From Bacteroidia bacterium (GTDB taxonomy: Bacteria > Bacteroidota > Bacteroidia > NS11-12g > UBA955), in contig JADLHV010000103.1 in NCBI GenBank assembly GCA_020848595.1, positions 1 to 10,896 of the forward strand: 10,896 nt of DNA, written 5' to 3'. Made by a program: the position numbers and the translations under genes. Shown in pieces: positions 1 to 5,247 of this stretch (its first letter is position 1; each line of letters begins with the position of its first letter). Under the pieces are notes generated by a model, which made no database searches, had not been told where the DNA came from, and worked only from the letters and a program-made list of their open reading frames with translations.

Positions 1-2331
1 CAATTAAAATTAATCAACTTTTTAGCAGATTATTGGGAAGTGCCAAATTTATTTGTAGTTGGCGATGAAGATCAATCTATATACAGATTCCAAGGAGCTA
101 ACAAAGATAATATTGAATCATTTGCAAACCAGTATAAAGACCATTTATATACGACAGTTTTATCAGATAATTACCGTTCTTCTCAGCCAATTTTAGATGC
201 ATCTAGGGCTTTAATAAATATTAATTTAGAGCGGTTACAAGGTATAAATAAACATCTCGAATCTAAAAATCCAGATTATAGTTCTATGGACCACTTGCCT
301 GCAATTCATGCTTATGAAAATCCAATGCAAGAAACGGTGGCAGTTGGTATGGAGATTGAGCGTTTGCATAAAGCTGGAATGCCCTATAAAGAGATGGCGG
401 TATTGTATCGCAACCACAAACATGTAGAGAATCTTGTCAAGTATTTTAATGCCAAAGGGATACCGTATACCTCTAAGCGTAAGATAAATATTTTACATGA
501 ATTATTAGTCAAGAAGTTGATTACTATTCTGCGTTATATAAATGCAGAGAGTAAAAAGCCTTATTCGGGCGAGCCATACATATTTGAAATATTGAATTAT
601 GATTTTTATGAGATAGATCCATTAGACTTGGCAAAATTGAGTGTAGAAGTCAATAAACGCAAAGGAGGGAAATGGCGTGATATTTTGCAAGAAGAGATAG
701 GAGGTCAACAAGATATGTTTAGCGCAATTCCGGGCCATGGTTCTAAGACAGAAATTAAACGTATTGCAAGTGATTTGGAGTATTGGATAAAGCAAGCAGA
801 GAATGTTACTGTACCTCAATTAGTTGAGCGTCTTATTGCTAAAGGAGGTATTTTGTCACATGTAATGCATGCTGATACTAAACGTTGGCAAATGCAAATT
901 TTACGCACATTCTTTGATTTTGTTAAAGAAGAAGCGGCTCGTAAACCTGAGATGAATTTAAAGGGCTTTTTAGAAACGGTAGATGTTTACCTAAATTTTG
1001 AGATACCTATCGAGGCCATGCAGGTCTTACATGTTCCTGATAGTGTTAATTTGATGACATTACATGGCAGTAAAGGACTAGAATTTGAACAAGTATTTAT
1101 AATTCGATGTATAGATAGCGAATGGATAAAAAAGCGTGGAAATTCAAGAGATTTTGGATTAAGTAAATATATGAGTGGAACGGGAGATGACTCTGATATT
1201 GAAGAAATTCGACGTTTAATGTATGTTGGAATGACACGTGCTAAATCGGGTTTACATATTTCGTATTTCAAAAAAGATTTAAAAGATAAGGACTTAAATA
1301 AACTTCAATTTTTAGCCGAATTAGAAGAGTTGGCGGGTATTAAAGAAACGCATCCATTTGTTAGTGATGAAGATGTTTTAAATTTCGAATCTGAATTTTA
1401 TCAATTTGAAGAGGTGCCTGATTTTGAATTACTCGACCATGATTATTTAGATGTTTTATTAGAGAAGTACACGCTTTCGGCAACGCATTTAAACACGTAT
1501 TTGAAGTGTCCAATAACTTTTTATTTTAACCATGTTTTAAAAGTACCAAGTGCTAAAAGTGAGAGTGCAAGTTTTGGTACGGCAATGCACTCAGCATTAG
1601 AAGAAGTATTTAGAGTAATTAATGATAAAAAAGTTTTACCAACTTTAGATGAAATGATAGAATTCTTTACACGTTCTATGTATTTTAATCGAGATAGTTT
1701 TACAGAAGCCGGGTATAAGCGTTATTTGGATCACGGAAAGATTATTTTGCCTAAATACTATGCAGAGTATAAAAAAGAGTGGTTGAAAGATACGGTTTTT
1801 GTAGTTGAGCGCAATATGACAAATATTGAAGTTAGTGGGGTGCCAATAAAAGGTAAGCTCGATAAAATTGTTTTCAATGGAAATGATGCTTATGTGATAG
1901 ATTTTAAAACGGGGGATTTTGAAAAGGCATTAAAGAAATGTAAACCACCCAAAGATGAACCTAAAGAAGGGCATTTTGAGGAAACATACGGAGGTGATTA
2001 TTGGCGTCAAATGGTTTTTTATAACTTATTGATAGATAACGACCGCAATCACGCTTGGCAAATGACCAGAGGAGAGATGAATTTTGTAGAACCAAATAAA
2101 CAAAATAAATTCCATAAAGAAATTTTTGCTATAAGTCCAAAGGATATAGAAATGGTTAAATCTCAAATTAAGGATACTTATAAACGCATAAAAGCACATG
2201 AATTTGAACAGGGATGTGGGGAAGAATATTGTCATTGGTGTAATTTTGTAAAATACTATCTTAAAAAGGAAGTTTTAGTAACAGAAACACTGCCTGGTAG
2301 TAATGTTGAAGAAGAGGAGGGAATTTCTTAA
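1..2331 (+). CDS. UvrD/PcrA-like DNA helicase fused to a PD-(D/E)XK nuclease (5' end outside window)
   Basis: The reading frame is open from base 1, so the start, the Walker A motif and helicase motif II lie upstream; 776 residues are visible and the in-frame GTG at 40 is not the start. Superfamily 1A motifs follow in order: GDEDQSIYRFQGA (visible residues 21-33, motif III), DNYRSS (56-61, motif IV), LHGSKGLE (354-361, motif V) and RRLMYVGMTRAK (404-415, motif VI). The C-terminal third is a RecB-family nuclease: FGTAMH with His530, then Asp621, then DFKTG with Asp634 and Lys636. Cys503 in LKCP together with Cys739, Cys744 and Cys747 matches the split four-cysteine arrangement that holds a 4Fe-4S cluster in AddB-like nucleases. 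The inferred role is ATP-driven unwinding coupled to strand cleavage during DNA end processing or recombination, in the cytoplasm. It resembles AdnAB-type fusions, but I cannot tell whether it acts alone or with a partner. It leads a tight group of plus-strand genes. Confidence 0.93.
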   Translation, partial: QLKLINFLADYWEVPNLFVVGDEDQSIYRFQGANKDNIESFANQYKDHLYTTVLSDNYRSSQPILDASRALININLERLQGINKHLESKNPDYSSMDHLPAIHAYENPMQETVAVGMEIERLHKAGMPYKEMAVLYRNHKHVENLVKYFNAKGIPYTSKRKINILHELLVKKLITILRYINAESKKPYSGEPYIFEILNYDFYEIDPLDLAKLSVEVNKRKGGKWRDILQEEIGGQQDMFSAIPGHGSKTEIKRIASDLEYWIKQAENVTVPQLVERLIAKGGILSHVMHADTKRWQMQILRTFFDFVKEEAARKPEMNLKGFLETVDVYLNFEIPIEAMQVLHVPDSVNLMTLHGSKGLEFEQVFIIRCIDSEWIKKRGNSRDFGLSKYMSGTGDDSDIEEIRRLMYVGMTRAKSGLHISYFKKDLKDKDLNKLQFLAELEELAGIKETHPFVSDEDVLNFESEFYQFEEVPDFELLDHDYLDVLLEKYTLSATHLNTYLKCPITFYFNHVLKVPSAKSESASFGTAMHSALEEVFRVINDKKVLPTLDEMIEFFTRSMYFNRDSFTEAGYKRYLDHGKIILPKYYAEYKKEWLKDTVFVVERNMTNIEVSGVPIKGKLDKIVFNGNDAYVIDFKTGDFEKALKKCKPPKDEPKEGHFEETYGGDYWRQMVFYNLLIDNDRNHAWQMTRGEMNFVEPNKQNKFHKEIFAISPKDIEMVKSQIKDTYKRIKAHEFEQGCGEEYCHWCNFVKYYLKKEVLVTETLPGSNVEEEEGIS

Positions 2332-2345
2332 ATTTGCCGCTAATT

Positions 2346-2738
2346 ATGATGACCGAAGAAATGTTAAAGAGTTATTTGAACACCTTAAGGCTTGACTTGA
2401 ATTTTTTCAAGGACTCGATAAAAGAGGTGAGTCAAGACATTATTTCGGAAGGATTTAGTCAATATCCTATATTTATTGCCCATCAAGCAGAAGTAACACT
2501 TGGTGAAGTCATTTTAGATAGAGAGGAATTAGATATTAATTTTACAATTCAAGCAACGACCTTAGAGGACTTGGTAGAAAAGAAAATTGTTCTGCCTGCT
2601 AATGTCGAGAAATTTAAGAAAGCTTATAAAGACCCTAGTACACAATGTTGCATCTTTCTTGTAACTGAACATGGTGCTCAGTTTGTTTTTGTGCCTTTTG
2701 AATCAACTATTGACACAAAAACTGAAAGTGAAAACTGA
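2346..2738 (+). CDS. Conserved hypothetical protein, about 130 residues
   Basis: I do not recognise a characterised family. The protein is small and soluble, with no signal peptide, membrane segment or cysteine motif. It has a helical, charged N-terminus (residues 3-35), a middle part with YPIFIAHQ (40-47) and LGEVILDREELDINF (52-66), and a C-terminal pair of hydrophobic strands, CCIFLVTEHG (101-110) and AQFVFVPF (111-118). This suggests a compact alpha/beta fold. The start is uncertain. ATG 2346 and ATG 2349 are adjacent, while a TTG at 2334 sits 13 bases after AGGAGG (2315-2320) and could also serve. It begins just after the helicase-nuclease stop and its own stop is one base before the glycosyltransferase ATG, so the three genes are probably co-transcribed and translationally coupled. 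I would guess at a family restricted to Bacteroidota, but nothing in the sequence gives its function. Confidence 0.8.
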   Translation: MMTEEMLKSYLNTLRLDLNFFKDSIKEVSQDIISEGFSQYPIFIAHQAEVTLGEVILDREELDINFTIQATTLEDLVEKKIVLPANVEKFKKAYKDPSTQCCIFLVTEHGAQFVFVPFESTIDTKTESEN

Positions 2739-2739
2739 A

Positions 2740-3768
2740 ATGGGCGTTAAAGTAGCAGTAGTAATATTAAATTTTAATACACGAGAGTTTCTCGAACGTT
2801 ATTTGCCTTCGGTTATAGCGACACAATACGATAATTTAGAAATTGTTTTAGCCGATAATGATTCACAAGATGATTCTGTAGAATTTGTTAAAAAGCAATA
2901 TCCTCAAGTAACAATAATTCAATTAGATAAAAATTATGGTTTTACTGGTGGTTATAATAGAGCATTAAAGCAAGTAAAAGCCGATTATTATGTATTGTTA
3001 AATAGTGATGTTGAAGTTGAACCTAATTGGATAAGTCCTATGGTAGAATTGGTAAATTCTAATTCTGAAATTGCTGCTGTTCAACCTAAATTGCTTGCAT
3101 ATCACGATAAAAATGCTTTTGAATATGCTGGAGCTGCTGGTGGATTTATAGATCAATTCGGTTTTCCATTTTGTAGAGGGCGAATATTTGATAGTCTCGA
3201 AAATGATAAAGGACAATATGAAGATTCAAGACAAGTTTTTTGGGCAAGTGGTGCGGCGTTATTCATACATGCAGATACCTATCATCAAATAGGAGGATTA
3301 GATGAAGATTTTTTTGCCCATATGGAGGAAATTGATTTGTGTTGGCGTTTACAAAATGCAGGTCATCAAGTGTGGGTTTGTCCTAAAAGTATTGTTTACC
3401 ATGTTGGTGGCGGTACACTTCAAAAGACTAATCCCAGAAAGACCTATTATAACTTTAGAAATGGCTTGATTTTATTGCTTAAAAATTTACCAAAGGGTAA
3501 AATATTGAGTATTTTTATGGTGCGGATATTTTTGGATATCGTTGCTGCCTATAGATTTTTATTTCAAGGAAAAATTGGCGATTTTAAAGCTATTGCTTCT
3601 GCGCATAAAGATTTTATTTTCCGACTTGGTTATTGGAAATCGAAACGTAAAGTGGTTAATGGCAATAAGGCTTATTTTAGTGCACAAGTACTTAAAGGTA
3701 GCATAGTGTTTAGATATTTCATTAAAAAATGTCATCAATTTGAAGCAGTATTTAACGCTAAGTCGTAA
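2740..3768 (+). CDS. Family 2 glycosyltransferase (rhamnosyltransferase/WcaE-like GT-A fold)
   Basis: This 342-residue inverting glycosyltransferase should move a sugar from a nucleotide-sugar donor to an envelope glycan, at the inner face of the membrane. The N-terminal nucleotide-binding strand is VAVVILNFN (residues 5-13), followed by LADNDSQDDS (37-46) and the NYGFTGGYNRA loop (65-75). The metal/donor motif NSD is at 88-90. The acceptor-side signature WASGAALFI (168-176), GGLDEDFFAHMEEIDLCWR (185-203; catalytic base in the Glu/Asp cluster) and YHVGGGT (220-226) is typical of the RfbF/WcaE-like GT2 group. The C-terminal 90 residues are basic and hydrophobic, with a likely membrane-associated stretch at 254-275. 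ATG 2740 is chosen although the frame stays open back to 2671, because residue 3 begins the conserved first strand. The preceding gene ends at 2738, which suggests coupling. The donor and acceptor cannot be read from the sequence. Confidence 0.9.
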   Translation: MGVKVAVVILNFNTREFLERYLPSVIATQYDNLEIVLADNDSQDDSVEFVKKQYPQVTIIQLDKNYGFTGGYNRALKQVKADYYVLLNSDVEVEPNWISPMVELVNSNSEIAAVQPKLLAYHDKNAFEYAGAAGGFIDQFGFPFCRGRIFDSLENDKGQYEDSRQVFWASGAALFIHADTYHQIGGLDEDFFAHMEEIDLCWRLQNAGHQVWVCPKSIVYHVGGGTLQKTNPRKTYYNFRNGLILLLKNLPKGKILSIFMVRIFLDIVAAYRFLFQGKIGDFKAIASAHKDFIFRLGYWKSKRKVVNGNKAYFSAQVLKGSIVFRYFIKKCHQFEAVFNAKS

Positions 3769-3798
3769 TTTGTAAGACTTGTTTGAATCTAATATTAA

Positions 3799-3806
3799 TA
3801 TGTTTC
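3799..3806 (+). promoter_or_regulatory. Weak candidate -7 element before the sirtuin gene
   Basis: TATGTTTC matches the Bacteroidota consensus TAnnTTTG at all but the last base and lies 54 bases before the sirtuin ATG, overlapping the 10-base palindrome ATATTAATAT (3792-3801). No TTG sits at the expected distance upstream. The 92-base gap makes a separate promoter plausible, but this is the best of poor matches in very AT-rich DNA. Confidence 0.2.
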
Positions 3807-3860
3807 AATAGTATTATAAATGTTATCTATATTTAATTCAAATATTATCAATATTAAATT

Positions 3861-4553
3861 ATGAAAACAGTAGTAGTTTTAAGTGGAGCAGGCATGAGTG
3901 CCGAAAGTGGATTGAAGACATTTAGAGATGCGGGTGGATTGTGGGAAGGTCATGATGTAATAGCAGTTGCTAGTCCAGAAGCTTGGATTAAAAACCCAAA
4001 ATTAGTTACAGAATTTTACAATCAACGACGCACTCAATTAGCGGAAGTAGAGCCTAATGCTGGACATATCGCATTAAAGCATCTTGAAGATAAATATGAG
4101 ACAATAATTATTACACAAAATGTTGATGATTTGCATGAGAGAGCAGGTAGCAAGATGGTGATGCACCTGCATGGAGAATTAACGAAGATGCGCAGTGTAC
4201 AATACGAGGAGGATGTATATGAGGTTGGCTATCAATCAATACCATACGGTTCAAAATGTCGAAAAGGGACTTTATTGCGACCAAATATAGTATGGTTTGG
4301 AGAGCCAGTTCCAATGATTGAATTGGCGATAGAATATGTTGAAAAGGCTGATATTTTAGTGATAGTAGGCACTTCATTGGAAGTATATCCAGCGGCTGGT
4401 TTACTTCATTATGCGCCTATTCATTGTGAAGTGTATTTAATTGACCCAAATAGGCATAATGAAGAAATAAAGAAAGGAATTAGGATTATTCGAAATACGG
4501 CTGCTAAGGCATTGCCAGAATTGGTCAATAAACTCTTGTTTCTAGGAGATTAA
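3861..4553 (+). CDS. cobB: NAD-dependent protein deacylase, sirtuin (SIR2/CobB family), zinc site lost
   Basis: This 230-residue cytoplasmic enzyme removes acyl groups from protein lysines using NAD+, giving nicotinamide and O-acyl-ADP-ribose. The NAD-binding motifs are complete: SGAGMSAESG (residues 8-17), FRDAGGLW (21-28), TQNVDDLHERAG (85-96), catalytic His104 in HLHGE, WFGE (145-148) and GTSLEVYPA (170-178). Tyr53 and Arg56 in FYNQRR are the pair that marks class III sirtuins (SIRT5, E. coli CobB), so activity on succinyl- or malonyl-lysine is likely. Unusually, the region between His104 and the LRPNIVWFGE strand, which normally carries two CxxC pairs for a structural zinc, has only Cys133. 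I recall similar zinc-less forms in Bacteroidota, so this is probably a lineage trait rather than damage. The length is normal for bacterial sirtuins. The gene begins 92 bases after the glycosyltransferase and probably has its own promoter. Confidence 0.95.
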   Translation: MKTVVVLSGAGMSAESGLKTFRDAGGLWEGHDVIAVASPEAWIKNPKLVTEFYNQRRTQLAEVEPNAGHIALKHLEDKYETIIITQNVDDLHERAGSKMVMHLHGELTKMRSVQYEEDVYEVGYQSIPYGSKCRKGTLLRPNIVWFGEPVPMIELAIEYVEKADILVIVGTSLEVYPAAGLLHYAPIHCEVYLIDPNRHNEEIKKGIRIIRNTAAKALPELVNKLLFLGD

Positions 4554-4566
4554 ATCCTTAATTTTG
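4536..4566 (+). promoter_or_regulatory. Bacteroidota-type promoter for the DUF4399 lipoprotein gene
   Basis: TAATTTTG at 4559-4566 is a full match to the -7 consensus TAnnTTTG. TTG at 4536-4538 is 20 bases upstream and fits the -33 element. Transcription would begin near 4571-4573, giving a leader of roughly 13-15 bases before ATG 4586. The -33 part lies inside the end of the sirtuin gene. The same TTG-N20-TAATTTTG layout recurs on the minus strand at 8112-8082. Confidence 0.5.
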
Positions 4567-4585
4567 AATCGTATTAGATATAAAT

Positions 4586-5086
4586 ATGAAAAAAATTGCC
4601 ATTTACTCAGTAGCATTGGTTTTTGCAGCTTGCAGTAACCAAACTGCCAATACAGAAGACAACCACGAAGGTCATAATCAAGATAGTGGTATGGAAGAAA
4701 CTATAGATACGGTTGCAATAAAGCCGGGACAAAAAGTATTCTTTAAAAATTTGCAGGATGGTCAAGAAATCACTTTGCCATTTGTAGTTGAGTTTGGAGT
4801 AGAAGGTATGGAAGTAGAGCCTGCTTCAGTACCAAATACAGACAAAGGTCATCATCATTTGTTTGTAGACCAAGGTCCGGTTCCAGCTAATAAAATGGTA
4901 CCAATGGGACAAGAAAGTAGTGGTTATTTTCATTTTGGTAAAGGACAATTATTAGACACATTGACATTGAGCAAGTACCCAATGTTAACAAGCGGTTCTC
5001 ATAAATTAAGACTTCAATTTGCTAATGGACTACATTTGTCTTATGGTCCAGCAATGAGCACCGAAGTGAATGTGATTATTAAATAA
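4586..5086 (+). CDS. DUF4399-domain lipoprotein
   Basis: The 166-residue precursor starts MKKIAIYSVALVFAAC, a lysine-rich N-terminus and hydrophobic core ending at Cys16. This fits a signal peptidase II lipoprotein, although Phe at -3 is not the commonest choice. A polar, acidic and His-containing linker follows (residues 17-42, including NHEGH). The rest matches DUF4399 as I know it: KVFFKNLQDGQEI (50-62), VEFGVEGMEVEPA (68-80), the hallmark GHHHLFVD (88-95), HFGKGQ (116-121), a Leu/Thr-rich strand, and SGSHKLRLQFANG (136-148). The fold is probably a beta-sandwich anchored in the periplasm or outer membrane. The function of DUF4399 is not established; some database entries call it RodA, which I believe is a transferred error. 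The clustered histidines make metal binding a reasonable guess, no more. The promoter at 4536-4566 suggests separate expression from the sirtuin gene. Confidence 0.87.
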   Translation: MKKIAIYSVALVFAACSNQTANTEDNHEGHNQDSGMEETIDTVAIKPGQKVFFKNLQDGQEITLPFVVEFGVEGMEVEPASVPNTDKGHHHLFVDQGPVPANKMVPMGQESSGYFHFGKGQLLDTLTLSKYPMLTSGSHKLRLQFANGLHLSYGPAMSTEVNVIIK

Positions 5087-5180
5087 AATTAAGTTATTCT
5101 AAATGTTATGGCATAGAGACCAAATAGAATTTCAAATTAAGAATCCTTCATAAAAAAATAGAATAAAGTTTACGGTTATT

Positions 5181-5205
5181 TAAAAATAGTATTTATCTAT
5201 TTTTA
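5181..5205. repeat. Inverted repeat A upstream of the PurF-like gene
   Basis: TAAAAATAG (5181-5189) and CTATTTTTA (5197-5205) are perfect 9-base inverted copies with a 7-base spacer. The right arm is shared with inverted repeat B, so the two stems exclude one another. The pair lies around the expected -33 position of the promoter at 5224-5231, so it could be an operator. Alternatively, it could serve as a weak AT-rich hairpin terminator for the lipoprotein gene ending at 5086. Confidence 0.5.
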
Positions 5206-5220
5206 TACCCCTATAAAAAT
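5199..5220. repeat. Inverted repeat B with a CCCC centre, upstream of the PurF-like gene
   Basis: ATTTTTATA (5199-5207), CCCC (5208-5211) and TATAAAAAT (5212-5220) form a perfect 9-base inverted repeat about a four-base centre. It fills the spacer just before the -7 element TATCTTTG. Its placement between -33 and -7, with no TTG at -33, is what one expects of a regulator-binding site for a repressor or activator. It is not followed by a T tract, so it does not look like a terminator. Confidence 0.5.
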
Positions 5221-5223
5221 CAT

Positions 5224-5231
5224 TATCTTTG
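5224..5231 (+). promoter_or_regulatory. -7 promoter element of the PurF-like/TrpG operon
   Basis: TATCTTTG matches TAnnTTTG fully and lies 16 bases before ATG 5248, giving a predicted leader of only about 10-12 bases. At the -33 position there is TTTT (5201-5204) rather than TTTG, so the promoter may depend on an activator or be weak on its own. Confidence 0.6.
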
Positions 5232-5247
5232 CAGAGAATTTCAAACA

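Noticed and set aside
987..1271. Antisense reading frame of 94 codons opposite the helicase motifs V and VI
   Set aside because: It lies wholly inside a strongly conserved coding region on the other strand, has no family motif, no promoter and no start signal. The same holds for the other opposite-strand frames at 235-423, 622-819, 2026-2235, 2998-3216, 4111-4377, 7318-7518, 8564-8800 and 9549-9770.
2671..2739. N-terminal extension of the glycosyltransferase in frame from a GTG at 2671
   Set aside because: It would overlap the preceding gene by 68 bases, encodes a low-complexity stretch, and the family's first strand begins directly after ATG 2740.
3760..3780. Hairpin AAGTC...GACTT at the end of the glycosyltransferase gene as a terminator
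   Set aside because: Only five pairs, an 11-base loop and no T tract; it also includes the stop codon.
4544..4558. AGGA...TCCT hairpin at the sirtuin stop as a terminator
   Set aside because: Only four pairs, and the following bases are better explained as the -7 promoter element.
5096..5130. ATTCTA...TAGAAT hairpin after the DUF4399 gene as a terminator
   Set aside because: AT-rich six-pair stem with a 23-base loop and no T tract.
5122..5164. Direct repeat AAATAGAAT (5122-5130 and 5156-5164), 34 bases apart, as a regulator site
   Set aside because: Nine-base AT-only-like repeats with a single G are expected by chance in this composition, and the first copy is outside the usual regulatory distance.
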